Made by a program: the position numbers and the translations under genes. From Arthrobacter sp. CAN_C5 (GTDB lineage: Bacteria > Actinomycetota > Actinomycetes > Actinomycetales > Micrococcaceae): 64,000 bases of DNA. The DNA lies in assembly GCF_017875735.1 (NCBI RefSeq), contig NZ_JAGGMZ010000001.1:1488001-1552000 (forward strand). Reading direction: 5' to 3'. Of this stretch, positions 38,733 through 48,380 are shown in pieces. Below the pieces are notes generated by a model. It was not told where the DNA came from, searched no databases, and saw nothing but the letters and a program-made list of their open reading frames with translations. How positions within the stretch are numbered: position 1 is the first letter of the stretch; each line of letters starts with the position of its first letter.

Positions 38733-41549
38733 CTATTCGACATTAATCCAACGGGTTGTGAAGGCTTTGGGCTGCGTCATGCCAGGCTCGGTCCGGAAAA
38801 CCCGGACCCTGTAGTTGCCCGGAGCCAGATCGTCGAATATGACAACGTCGCGCTCTGAATAGCTCCGTCGGCGAACAATTTCTGATCCGGAGAACAGTCG
38901 GTAAGAGATTTGGGTTTCCGCTGGCGCATACACCTTGATGCGAATGCTTCGCGCGCTTTCTTTGGTAGTGAGGATGTAAGCTAGCGCTTCCTCACTGGAC
39001 TTTGCTACCCACTGCTCCAGGTTAGCTGCAAGGAAGAATCTAAACACTGACCCGACGTCGGCATGCGAAAGATCTGGAAGAATTGTGAGGGAGGTATCGG
39101 TAATTTCCTTAGCGGCGAGCTTCTCAGACAAGGGCAGCACATGGTGAGAGAGGTGATGATCGTTTTGGCCTACGAGAATCGAAATTGCTGTGGTTCCGTT
39201 GTTCTTGCTTATTGCGGAGTCAATCAACCCATCGAGGTACTCCACATCCGAATCGGAAGTCCCCCCAGCCATGAACTCGAGGATGTTCGGATGTGGGCGA
39301 GCAACGAACGAACCTATCCGGGTCTGAGGGGCACCAACGACTATTCGACCAACCGACAGGGCGAGGCCGTGAAGCAGAGCCGCAGTCCCACCTTTGGAGG
39401 ACCCGACTGTCACAATGTCGCTTACCTCCACACCCTCCCGGTCAGCAATTGTCTTTATCAACCGTTGGACCGCTTGAAACACAGTGTCTGATCGATGGTC
39501 AGAGTGATAGTAGGAACCCTGGTCGCCAAAGTCATCCAGAATGTAAAGCGCGTTGATGTCGACAGCGTCGATTGATGCTTTGTAGTTGTAGGTGAAGTCT
39601 CCGACGCCTTGGATAGCCGAGAAAACTACCACCAAGCGATTCCGCCCGCTAGCCGTTTTTCCTGGACTGAAGAGATAGTTTAGCGGCACTTTACCGTCTT
39701 GTCGTGACCACTTTGAGTCCTGGGCTGCAAGACCCCGATCGACGTAGTTGAAATCGGACAGCCTGATGCTGGTCGTAAGGGTCGCAGACGGACCTGTGAA
39801 GGATATGGCCACAACTTTGGCCGGTTCTGCTTGACCGAATTTTGGGAAGCGCCAGCCAAGTGGACGAGGCTTCATCACGCCTTCGCGAATGGTAATGATG
39901 GTTGCTACATCGGCAGACACCAGCAAATCCATGACCTTCCGATTCTTGTGGAATAGTTCAAAACCTTGGCCATGCAAAGTTATGTCTACATCCGTCCCAA
40001 GGTTCCAAAGCAACTGATAATGATGCTTAGCAGGGCTTGTAATGGAATCCGTAACATTGATTTGCGGAAATCCATCAATCTCGTTGATGTCTATCTTCCG
40101 CTCGTGAATAACGTCCTCGTAGCGAGCATTCGTGCCAACAACGGTGAATCCATCGTCCCGCTCATCAATGGATCGCAGGTGTACATCGTTCAACTTCCCA
40201 TCAGTCCGCGGAAGGCTCCTGCCGTCTACCACAAGGCTATTGTGAGCGAACTGGGAGTAGGCGTATTTAGACAAAGGATCTTTGTAGTCGTAGCTGTAGG
40301 GGCCCGATTCGCTTAGAAGGTCTACCCCCGCACTCCGTAAAAAGAAGCTCAGGTCATCCGAGTGTTTGTGGTAATCAGCGTTGTAGGCCGCTGAGAAGAA
40401 CGCGAAGGTCGCATTCGGATCTCCCCATTTGCTGCGGTAAATCGCATAGCCGGAGTCCGGGAGAACCAGGGTTCGCGCGTCGGGGGCTCGACCAGTTGAT
40501 CCGCCACTGCTCGCATAGGCGAATTCTTCACTGGTAAAAATCTTCTGCATTCCTGATCGAGAAATGTCGTTTTGCTGTGTATCGCTAATCGGGGGATAAG
40601 TGCGATCCGGCATCAGTGCATGAACAGCATAGATTTCGGCCCTTTTGACGAGCTCTTCATAAAACGGTGCATCGGGATGTCCGGCCGCTACCGCAATTCT
40701 CTGAACATTAGCTACATGTCTGGAAACCATCAAATGGTAAGTCGGTGTATTCTCGACATGAACCCCGTCTTTGGTGAAACATTCGCTGAAGTAATTCCTC
40801 AATCGATTCATTGCGACGTCGAAGTATGCAGCTGACCGGCGTTCCTCAGTGGGCGCAGATAAAATGCTCCAATACAGCAGAGCGAGATCCTGGAACATCC
40901 CGTGATTGTTGCCAGCAGCATGAAAGTCATCCCGGGCAAGGAGGTCGGCGGTCGTGTTAATGAGAGGCTGCAGGACCCGTTGCGACAGATCAGGATGGTA
41001 GTTCTGCACTCTCATATCCAACGACATGAGGTTCATCAGCCGTTGAGCGGTTGTCTCATCGTGATAGGCCATAGGGTGGTCGGTCTGTGGATTTGGGTAT
41101 CGGTCGACCCAATCCTCCACTACTTCGGTGGCAAGTCTGGCGGCTTCTGGGGCAGACTGCTCGTTCACCAGAACAGTATCGAACCAGTCGACAAGGAAAA
41201 TGAATCCGTGTAGGTAGCGCTGTTGGCCTCGAGGGTAGGGTGCGGCCCACATCGCGCCGTTGTCATATTTGAGATCATCGAACTGCGCTGATGAGAGGAG
41301 CCCATTCTCGATGAAGTTCATGGCTCGGGCCCTGCTTGGATCCCCGCTAGACGAGGGGAGGAGCGGAAGGACCATTTCCCGAAGCCGATACATCTGAGCG
41401 TTTGTAACCATTATCCCTAGATCTGTTCGAGAAATGCGGACCAAGATCGAACATGAGAAGGCCGGTTGGCCGTTCGATCTATCAAGCTTAGCCGCCGCTG
41501 CGGGTAGTCCTTGTGAGGCATCGTGATCTGGCAGGGAACAATGAGCCAA
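38733..41549 (-). CDS. Heparinase II/III-like protein fused to alpha/beta hydrolase
   Basis: 938 aa from a TTG at 41549; a downstream ATG at 41411 (preceded by AGGGA) is an alternative start. Residues about 50-560: alginate-lyase/heparinase II/III architecture, an alpha-toroid (YDNGAMWAAPYPRGQQRYLH, AGNNHGMFQDLALLYW) then a beta sandwich with NADYHKHSDDLSFFLRSAG. Residues about 640-860: an alpha/beta hydrolase with nucleophile motif VTVGSSKGGTAALLHG. Residues about 870-938: beta domain (ISYRLFSGSEIVRRRSY, PGNYRVRVF). No signal peptide, so it is predicted cytoplasmic, odd for a glycan lyase. It may trim or deacylate lipid-linked precursors (inference). 10 nt after the asparagine-synthase-like gene. 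Confidence 0.82.
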   Translation of the reverse strand: MAHCSLPDHDASQGLPAAAAKLDRSNGQPAFSCSILVRISRTDLGIMVTNAQMYRLREMVLPLLPSSSGDPSRARAMNFIENGLLSSAQFDDLKYDNGAMWAAPYPRGQQRYLHGFIFLVDWFDTVLVNEQSAPEAARLATEVVEDWVDRYPNPQTDHPMAYHDETTAQRLMNLMSLDMRVQNYHPDLSQRVLQPLINTTADLLARDDFHAAGNNHGMFQDLALLYWSILSAPTEERRSAAYFDVAMNRLRNYFSECFTKDGVHVENTPTYHLMVSRHVANVQRIAVAAGHPDAPFYEELVKRAEIYAVHALMPDRTYPPISDTQQNDISRSGMQKIFTSEEFAYASSGGSTGRAPDARTLVLPDSGYAIYRSKWGDPNATFAFFSAAYNADYHKHSDDLSFFLRSAGVDLLSESGPYSYDYKDPLSKYAYSQFAHNSLVVDGRSLPRTDGKLNDVHLRSIDERDDGFTVVGTNARYEDVIHERKIDINEIDGFPQINVTDSITSPAKHHYQLLWNLGTDVDITLHGQGFELFHKNRKVMDLLVSADVATIITIREGVMKPRPLGWRFPKFGQAEPAKVVAISFTGPSATLTTSIRLSDFNYVDRGLAAQDSKWSRQDGKVPLNYLFSPGKTASGRNRLVVVFSAIQGVGDFTYNYKASIDAVDINALYILDDFGDQGSYYHSDHRSDTVFQAVQRLIKTIADREGVEVSDIVTVGSSKGGTAALLHGLALSVGRIVVGAPQTRIGSFVARPHPNILEFMAGGTSDSDVEYLDGLIDSAISKNNGTTAISILVGQNDHHLSHHVLPLSEKLAAKEITDTSLTILPDLSHADVGSVFRFFLAANLEQWVAKSSEEALAYILTTKESARSIRIKVYAPAETQISYRLFSGSEIVRRRSYSERDVVIFDDLAPGNYRVRVFRTEPGMTQPKAFTTRWINVE

Positions 41550-41559
41550 GGTTCTGCGA

Positions 41560-43347
41560 TCATCCTCGGTGATACCACAGGAGGCTGGCGTAGATACTGC
41601 GAGCAGTCCGGTAATGGACGCGATGTGAGGGCGGCCGATCCACGAGGAGAGTCACCGCCCTGCTATTGAAGGCAGATTCGAATCTTGACCCGGTCATCCC
41701 AGCGATCAGGTCCTTGATTCCATCACGCGTCGCCGGAAACTCGGCGATAAGTCGGGGGGCCATCTTCAGCTCGTTCGCTCGCAGCCGCTCCTCCACCGTT
41801 GGTTTGGGGACTTTCACAAGCCCAGCGTTCCCTGCCGGCTCGCTGACCATCCCATCAAATAATGGTCCACCTTGCTTGGAAAAATCCCTCGTGGCGGGCA
41901 CTTCGCGAACTTGTGCATAAGCACCGCTGAATCTGTCTCGATCGAATGGCAGCCGCGATAGGCCGGGCGACATACGCTCGATCAGGTCCATCCCGACAAT
42001 ATTTGCCACACGGCTGGCACCATCGAGTCGGAGAGCGAGGGACGCTCCTGCAAGGCTGTAAAGGGGATCAAACCGCGCGGCAAAGGGTGATACCGATCTG
42101 GTGATCTCACCGACAAAAAACCTGTTACGACTACTCATGTACACATGGTCGAGAAGCGCATCTCGGCGCACTCCCTTCCCTTCACTCTTTACAATATGGT
42201 TCTGCAGCCGGGCCTGGGTGCGGTCGGCAAAGTCCCGTGAGAGCAGTCTGCGGGAAGCGTTAGTCGAGAAACCAAGTCCGCCGAATATCTTTTGGGCCAC
42301 CTCCTGCGGATTCCCAACGTGGGGAATCCCCTTGTTGTGGAATGAACGAAATAGCTCGCCATAGCCGCCACTGGCAATAGCCGTCGAAGATCGAGTGTTT
42401 CCCCGATGCATCGGGCCGGATATGAGCCCGGAGGTATGTTGAAAGCGCCAAAGGAGCTGTTCTTCCTGGGTCTCAGGCGCGACAGTTGGCTCTGTCCCTT
42501 GAGCCTTCGTCATGATGAGCCCGTACTCAGTCGCCAGTTGCCGCGCAATGACCTGGTCGGGTTCGGTGGGCCCACCAGAACAGTAGAACGAGAACTGATC
42601 GCCGTTGCCCGTCGACAGGATTGCCGCCAACACAGCGCGTGAATCGATTCCCCCGGTCAAGTGCGCCACTTTACGGGAATGGTCTCCAGAGGCAAGCGCC
42701 CTCAGGTTCAGTTTGATTTCTTCCTCGGCGCGAGCGAGAGAATCGTCATAGGACTCTTCTGTCGCGTAGAAGGACTGCTTGGCCGCATAATCTTTCACTG
42801 TGAATCCATTTAGAGTGATCTCGATATAGCTGAACTGTGGCAGCGCTTCGATGCCCTCATAACTAGAGTCGACGAGCCCGCCGCTACCGGTGGCAACATA
42901 TGCAGCCACATATTCAAGTGACTTCCGCGGGCCTCGACCGATGCTCCGGAGGAAGTCGACGAGCGCACCGAGATCCGACGATGCTGCCCAGCCATCCTCG
43001 TCGCGGTGCGTAAAGACGATGCCGCCTCCCAGCGGGTCCGGAAGTAGAGTGACTTGGTCCTTGTCGTGCTCTAGGACGTATAGAGAGATTGATCCACGAA
43101 GCTCTTGCCCAAGCGAAGGGAGATTAGAGAGCCCGGGCTGATCCAGGATTCGCGCAGCTTCTTCGTCTCCGTCTATGAACGAACCTCCCAGAGCACCTAC
43201 TCCGTGGGCCCACACCGTTAGCTGGTTTTGCCTACATTCCGCACCCCTCGAACTACCAACTACGTAAGTGTTAGCGAAAACCCTAAAAGACTCCAGATCC
43301 GGAGCCTGAGGTGCTTTCGATTGAAAGATGACTGGCGTTGTTCGCAA
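41560..43347 (-). CDS. Asparagine-synthase-like amidotransferase
   Basis: 595 aa. N-terminal region (1-190) resembles the Ntn glutaminase domain but has no Cys at position 2, so glutamine hydrolysis is not expected. The synthetase domain has the PP-loop HLTGGIDSRAVLAAI (about 227-240) followed by FSFYCSGGPTEPDQVIARQLA. Such proteins in polysaccharide loci may amidate uronic acids; a free-ammonia or other-amine ligase is possible here. With WecC in the locus, amidation of ManNAcA is a reasonable hypothesis. Heads the leftward two-gene operon. Confidence 0.85.
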   Translation of the reverse strand: MRTTPVIFQSKAPQAPDLESFRVFANTYVVGSSRGAECRQNQLTVWAHGVGALGGSFIDGDEEAARILDQPGLSNLPSLGQELRGSISLYVLEHDKDQVTLLPDPLGGGIVFTHRDEDGWAASSDLGALVDFLRSIGRGPRKSLEYVAAYVATGSGGLVDSSYEGIEALPQFSYIEITLNGFTVKDYAAKQSFYATEESYDDSLARAEEEIKLNLRALASGDHSRKVAHLTGGIDSRAVLAAILSTGNGDQFSFYCSGGPTEPDQVIARQLATEYGLIMTKAQGTEPTVAPETQEEQLLWRFQHTSGLISGPMHRGNTRSSTAIASGGYGELFRSFHNKGIPHVGNPQEVAQKIFGGLGFSTNASRRLLSRDFADRTQARLQNHIVKSEGKGVRRDALLDHVYMSSRNRFFVGEITRSVSPFAARFDPLYSLAGASLALRLDGASRVANIVGMDLIERMSPGLSRLPFDRDRFSGAYAQVREVPATRDFSKQGGPLFDGMVSEPAGNAGLVKVPKPTVEERLRANELKMAPRLIAEFPATRDGIKDLIAGMTGSRFESAFNSRAVTLLVDRPPSHRVHYRTARSIYASLLWYHRG

Positions 43348-43587
43348 GGTATATCTCGATTCGTTTTTCGGTTCAACTCAACACATTGGGCAGAGCCATC
43401 GCAGTCCACGGAGAGATTGCTGACAGGACCGTCCGGTTGCTGTCACAACGCGGTCAAATGGAGACGAATTAATGGGAGCCTCGATAATGGGCGCTATTTT
43501 AATAGCCTCTGGTCGCCTACCCCATATAGGCATAATCTTTGCGAAATTTGGCCCCTGCGTTCGTCAGAATAGTTTCTCCAGTACAGA
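43348..43587. other. Intergenic, relatively A+T-rich
   Basis: 240 bp between two minus-strand genes; should hold the promoter of the asparagine-synthase-like operon. No gene, repeat or RNA element recognised. Confidence 0.5.
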
Positions 43588-43860
43588 CTAACCCAGCAGA
43601 AGGAGCGTCCCAATAAGAGTCGGAATACTTAGCGCCACCAGGATTGTGAGGAGTAGAGCCACGAATCTTTTACGGCGGTGGGATCGTGAGGCTAAAACTG
43701 AAGTCGGCGAGTCCTTCGTTCGTTGGGACAGGGAAGGGGGCTGCCCATGACCGGATGATGGGAACGTGGACGGACTGCCACCGCTTAAACCTAGATGACG
43801 AGCGGCAGGAATGCTTTGATCTTGTGCTTCGTCCACGCCGCCCCTCCTCGCTTCGCCCAT
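43588..43860 (-). CDS. Small protein with C-terminal membrane segment
   Basis: 90 aa: polar, Ser/Pro/Arg-rich N-terminal 65 residues, then RKRFVALLLTILVALSIPTL and a short tail, i.e. one C-terminal membrane helix. No family recognised. Divergent from thiL. Could be a tail-anchored protein; coding status moderately supported. Confidence 0.45.
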   Translation of the reverse strand: MGEARRGGVDEAQDQSIPAARHLGLSGGSPSTFPSSGHGQPPSLSQRTKDSPTSVLASRSHRRKRFVALLLTILVALSIPTLIGTLLLLG

Positions 43861-44045
43861 GTGATGCGAATTATTACCGTTCCACTATAGTTCCGCGGGT
43901 AAAGCTCACGAACATCTTCCTGCGCCCCGTGTCGGGCTGAAGGCGTCTGTAGTCCAGGTACTTCCCACGACGAAACGACCGCCCAGCTATGCGTTGCTTT
44001 GGAATCGGTGGACGCTGTATGAGGATTCGCTTGTACCTTAGATGT

Positions 44046-45047
44046 ATGCCCCTCACCGTTGCCGACTTTACCGAGACAGATTTACTGGCGAGAATTTTTC
44101 CGCGACTTCTTGTCGCAGATGCCGCGGTCATTGGGCCTGGGGACGACGCTGCGCTCCTGGCTGCCCCGGATGGCCGAGTTGTGATCTCCATCGACACACT
44201 CGTCGAGAATCAGGATTTTAGACTCAATCGTAGGAATGGACACATTACGGACGGCTTCGATGTCGGATGGAAGGCGGCCGCCCAAAACCTCAGCGACATC
44301 AACGCAATGGGTGGGCGTGCCACCTCTCTGCTGGTCAGTCTTACTTTGCCTGGGGCGACGCCTATCGACTGGGTAGATAGTTTTGCGGATGGGATGGCTG
44401 CAGCCATCGTGCAGCTCGGTGCAGTCGGATGCGGTGTCATCGGTGGTGATCTGGGGCGGGGACGTGAGCTGGCAGCATCTATAGCTGTAACCGGAACTCT
44501 GGATTCGCGCGCTCCGGTTCTCCGCTCTGGTGCGGTCGCTGGCGACATTTTGGCCCTCGCCGGAACAGTGGGACGGGCAGCAGCCGGATTGGCTCTTATG
44601 GAGTCGGATCACGATGCCCGAAGCCTTGATTCCGAGATGATGAGGTTGGTGTTGAGTCAGCGCCGACCCTGGCCACCGCTTAAGGCAGGACCTGCTGCGG
44701 CTGCCGCTGGCGCACGATCGGCAATCGATGTCTCTGACGGGCTCATACGGGATGCCGGACGAATCGCAAAGGCAAGCGGAGCGACCATCAGATTGAACCC
44801 TGGCGCCGTGAAACTTCTCGCCGTCCCGCTTATGTCCGCTGGGTCATTGCTCAAGGTTGACCCGACCGACTGGGTGCTTACTGGTGGTGAGGACTATGGA
44901 ATCCTCGCAACGTTCCCGCTGGGCACTGAGTTGCCCAAAGGATTTCAAGAAGTCGGAGACGTGTTGGATGGTGGATCCGTTGTCGAAGTCGGATCAACTC
45001 TTCACGACGCCGGCGGTTGGGACCACTTCGGGGGCCGACACAGTTAA
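44046..45047 (+). CDS. thiL: Thiamine-monophosphate kinase
   Basis: 333 aa from ATG 44046; earlier in-frame starts at 43989 and 44019 are less likely because the family begins just before the TETDLLARIFPRL motif. PurM/ThiL fold: VIGPGDDAALL, VVISIDTLVEN, VGWKAAAQNLSDINAMGG, AIDVSDGLIRDAGRIA, VLTGGEDYGILATF. Phosphorylates thiamine monophosphate to the diphosphate with ATP. A housekeeping gene embedded next to the glycan locus. Confidence 0.93.
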   Translation: MPLTVADFTETDLLARIFPRLLVADAAVIGPGDDAALLAAPDGRVVISIDTLVENQDFRLNRRNGHITDGFDVGWKAAAQNLSDINAMGGRATSLLVSLTLPGATPIDWVDSFADGMAAAIVQLGAVGCGVIGGDLGRGRELAASIAVTGTLDSRAPVLRSGAVAGDILALAGTVGRAAAGLALMESDHDARSLDSEMMRLVLSQRRPWPPLKAGPAAAAAGARSAIDVSDGLIRDAGRIAKASGATIRLNPGAVKLLAVPLMSAGSLLKVDPTDWVLTGGEDYGILATFPLGTELPKGFQEVGDVLDGGSVVEVGSTLHDAGGWDHFGGRHS

Positions 45048-45215
45048 TGTGGTGGATTTTCCGCTGGACGCCCTTTTGCCTCAGGATTCAGTCAGCGTTC
45101 GATCATGTTTAGTTATGAAACAAGTTTCCGTCTTCGCCAACGGGTAGGTTCAAAATAACCCGGAATCTATCCAGGGCGTCGGTCGTTGGGGCTGGCTTAT
45201 GCGGAGGTCAGCTTA

Positions 45216-48200
45216 ATGTCGTTCCTTACCCAAGCACGTCGAATTATCGCTTCGGCAACTGCTGTTGTTCTTCTGACCCCGTTCCTCGCGATGGGGTCAG
45301 CGAATGCCACCCTCCCCAAGGACTACGCAGCCGCAGCGAGCGGACCGGCCTTCTCCGACGTTGGCAGTGATAATCAATTCTTCAAGGAGATCAATTGGCT
45401 CGCCGGCGAGGAAATATCCACCGGGTACTCCGACGGTTCCTTCCGTCCTCTGCAACCAGTGAACCGAGACGCTATGGCGGCGTTCATGTACCGGCTCGCG
45501 GGAAGTCCCAACTACACGCCACCCGCCACGTCCCCCTTCAAAGATGTCACTACGAGGACCCAGTTCTACAAAGAGATCAGCTGGTTAGCTTCAAAGAAGA
45601 TCTCGACTGGGTACCCGGACAAAACGTACCGGCCACTTGAACCCGTAAACCGGGATGCAATGGCGGCGTTCATGTACCGCCTTGCGGGAAGTCCCACCTA
45701 TGCTGCTCCAGCCACGCCGAGGTTCGTCGATGTAGGCATGAATGTCCAGTTCTATAAGGAGATCAGCTGGCTGGCAGCCAAGAAGATATCTGAGGGCTGG
45801 CCTGATAAGACGTACAGGCCTGTGCAGCCCGTCAACCGAGACGCTATGGCGGCGTTCATGTACCGGTACGCAGGCAGCCCGCCTACCAGTCCAGTAACGC
45901 TTTCACCTGTTTCGGGTCTGACGGTAGCCAGCACTACGCCTTTTTCAGTGACGTTGAAATGGACGAATCCAAGTTCTAGCACATACTCGGGAGTACTTGT
46001 CCGGCGTGCCCTGGGCATGATTGCGCCCGCTTCACCCACATCTGGCACCGTCGTAACAGATGTCGCGGCACCAAAAAACAGCATCACCAACCCTGGACTC
46101 AAGCCGAAGACCACCTACTCGTATGCCCTCTTCGCACACGATGTGAACGGCAAATATGCGAACGCCGCCAACGTGACCGTGACTACGCCTATTGATCCGG
46201 CAGCTGGACCAACGCTGAGCGAACAGCGTGCGGCTCTAAGGGAGGACATTGTGGCGGCCAAAAACCTCTACGTGGATTCCAGGCCCTTCATATCAACCTT
46301 GGCCAGGTCTGACGGCCTGATTGTGAAAGATGCAGTCGCCAACGGCACCGCAAGCTTGGACAAGGCCGCCGGTCTGGTTTCCGCAGCGACCACTCAGACC
46401 ACGATGACCGCTGCGGCGCAGGCAGTCGATGCTGAGGGACTGCGGGCTGCGACTGTCAAGACCAGCTCTAGCCAGATGAATACGTTGAAAGATCTAAGGC
46501 TTGTACAGCAGAACGTTGCCAAAGCAGCATTAGCTGACCTGAATGCTGGACAGATCTCAGTATCCGCATATCAAGCGACGAAAGTTCGTGCGGAGGCCTT
46601 TACGACAATTCTGGCAGCCGACCGCGTGGCCCAGCGGAGTGTTATCGGGGATGTGGCGGCCTCGGTCAAGCTTCAGGCGCCGACCTGGCGTGATGAACTT
46701 GAGGGCCGTAGCGGCAGCATTCCTGCCTCATCTGGTTGGGTTGGGTTTATGGGTGGATGTGCTCTTCCATTGGCAGAGTCAAAGTTTGCTCCCAAACTGC
46801 CTGCAAGCGGACCAGGGATCATCACAACGAATAAAATGATTGCTGATGCCAACGCACGGGCACTTTCAGACCCCGCTATAGCGACGATTCATGGCCAAAT
46901 GATCCGAGGTGCGGCAAATCAAGCGGCACAGACACTTACGTTGCAGCAGTTGCAAAGCAACTATCCGCCGAGGGTCTCGCGGCTCGGCTACGGCTGGCTG
47001 CAGGCGGGGGACACTAAGGCACGCAGTGTTTTGCGGTCGGACACCAAACGGATCCTTGAAGCGGGGCCGGGCTCGATGAACACATTGACCTGGTCACACC
47101 TTCTGCTGGCTGCAGGAACGGCAAATGATTGGGCGCCCGTCGAAGGACTGGAAGAGACCGTCTTGGTCCAGTGGATCGGCCCGCAAACCTGCTTGCATGC
47201 TGACCGGGAAAATTTTGTTGACGCCGCTACAAATATTGCCGCAATACACAACGCCGCAACTTTCGTGGCCGCCGCAGTCTTCCTTGAGAAATCGCCAGTA
47301 CAGGCAGCAGCGCTAGCGAAGGAGTCTCTTGTCTCAGTGCAACCAGCGCTGAACATGGTCGCTGCTGACGGTGGGACCCAAGAAGGGCCTGGTTACTGGA
47401 CATATCAAAGCCGCGCGCTATCTACTATCTATTCGACGCTGCCGAATGTGTATGCAACATCTCCAATGACCATGCCTTCACTTGTCAAGACCGCGAATTA
47501 TGCAATGAATAGTACAGACCCTAATGGATCGCCGACGCCCTTTGCTGACGCCGAGCCGGATGCACTCAGTCCGCTGATGCCAGCCTGGTCTGCGTTCACT
47601 AGCAAGGACGCAGGCGCCGCAGCATGGGCATGGAAGGAGCTTCAGGCCAAGCCCGACTCCCAGCTGATGTGGTGGTGGGTCAAGCCCGGCAGTCTGCCTG
47701 CGAAACGTTCCTCGGTATTCCCGCACACCGGGTTAGCTGCGTTGCACCTACCGGCAGGGAGCACATCGTCGACGGCGACTCTCAAGGGTGGAGACAACAG
47801 TGCCAATCATGCCCACCTGGACATCGGAACTGTTTCCTTCTTCAGAAAGGGCATGGAATGGTCCGTCGATCCCGGGACAGAGCTGGGGAGCCCCCCGGGC
47901 TACTACGGCGATAGTGGTAGGTGGAATTACTGGAAGCCAGGCACTTCAGCCCACTCAACTTTGCTAATTGGTCAGACGAATCAACCCATTAAGGCAAAGG
48001 GCGCAACGAAGCTGCTTTCGTCGTTGTCAGCCTCCGTGGATATGGTTCAGGCCCTGCCTGGTGCGTCTTCAGCAACCCGGACTGTGACGCACAACGCCAC
48101 GGGCATGGTGGTCAACGATGTGATGAAGGCTAGCTCCGGCAAAGCAATGACGTGGCAATGGGTTACTGACGCGGTAGTCACTATCGACACCAGCCTCAAC

Positions 48201-48380
48201 CGGGCGACGCTAAAGAAAGACGGCCAGCAGATCACTATCAACTTCGGTGGCGTCCCATCGGGATCTAAACTGGCTGCTGTTGCTGCGCCTGGTAAGGGGT
48301 CAGACGGGCAGGCGCTGACGGTGATCAAGATGACCATGGTCAACGTGTCCAACCTGAATCTGACGGCGACAGTGAAGTAG
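45216..48380 (+). CDS. Secreted SLH-FnIII-heparinase II/III-like protein
   Basis: 1054 aa from ATG 45216 (GGAGG upstream). Signal peptide (about 1-31). Three S-layer-homology repeats (about 44-105, 106-167, 168-228), each ending MAAFMYR[LY]AGSP. FnIII-like domain (about 238-330; LKWTNPSSSTYSGVLVRRAL). Helical region and toroid (about 340-760; TQEGPGYWTYQSRALSTIYS) and a beta sandwich with NSANHAHLDIGTVSFFRKG and SAHSTLLIG, as in heparinase II/III and chondroitin AC-type lyases. Predicted wall-bound through SLH and acting on polysaccharide outside the cell. Possibly remodels or frees the polymer made by this locus (inference). Confidence 0.87.
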   Translation: MSFLTQARRIIASATAVVLLTPFLAMGSANATLPKDYAAAASGPAFSDVGSDNQFFKEINWLAGEEISTGYSDGSFRPLQPVNRDAMAAFMYRLAGSPNYTPPATSPFKDVTTRTQFYKEISWLASKKISTGYPDKTYRPLEPVNRDAMAAFMYRLAGSPTYAAPATPRFVDVGMNVQFYKEISWLAAKKISEGWPDKTYRPVQPVNRDAMAAFMYRYAGSPPTSPVTLSPVSGLTVASTTPFSVTLKWTNPSSSTYSGVLVRRALGMIAPASPTSGTVVTDVAAPKNSITNPGLKPKTTYSYALFAHDVNGKYANAANVTVTTPIDPAAGPTLSEQRAALREDIVAAKNLYVDSRPFISTLARSDGLIVKDAVANGTASLDKAAGLVSAATTQTTMTAAAQAVDAEGLRAATVKTSSSQMNTLKDLRLVQQNVAKAALADLNAGQISVSAYQATKVRAEAFTTILAADRVAQRSVIGDVAASVKLQAPTWRDELEGRSGSIPASSGWVGFMGGCALPLAESKFAPKLPASGPGIITTNKMIADANARALSDPAIATIHGQMIRGAANQAAQTLTLQQLQSNYPPRVSRLGYGWLQAGDTKARSVLRSDTKRILEAGPGSMNTLTWSHLLLAAGTANDWAPVEGLEETVLVQWIGPQTCLHADRENFVDAATNIAAIHNAATFVAAAVFLEKSPVQAAALAKESLVSVQPALNMVAADGGTQEGPGYWTYQSRALSTIYSTLPNVYATSPMTMPSLVKTANYAMNSTDPNGSPTPFADAEPDALSPLMPAWSAFTSKDAGAAAWAWKELQAKPDSQLMWWWVKPGSLPAKRSSVFPHTGLAALHLPAGSTSSTATLKGGDNSANHAHLDIGTVSFFRKGMEWSVDPGTELGSPPGYYGDSGRWNYWKPGTSAHSTLLIGQTNQPIKAKGATKLLSSLSASVDMVQALPGASSATRTVTHNATGMVVNDVMKASSGKAMTWQWVTDAVVTIDTSLNRATLKKDGQQITINFGGVPSGSKLAAVAAPGKGSDGQALTVIKMTMVNVSNLNLTATVK
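45345..45900 (+). repeat. Three tandem 186-bp SLH-coding repeats
   Basis: The AAC codon opening the conserved NRDAMAAFMYR block is at 45462, 45648 and 45834: an exact 186-bp (62-codon) period. The stretch coding AMAAFMYR is almost unchanged between copies at DNA level while flanks diverge, as expected for internal duplication with exchange. Confidence 0.85.

Noticed and set aside
45345..45900. CRISPR-like array
   Set aside because: The 186-bp period is three in-frame SLH domains inside a protein gene; no short direct repeats with unique spacers occur in the window.
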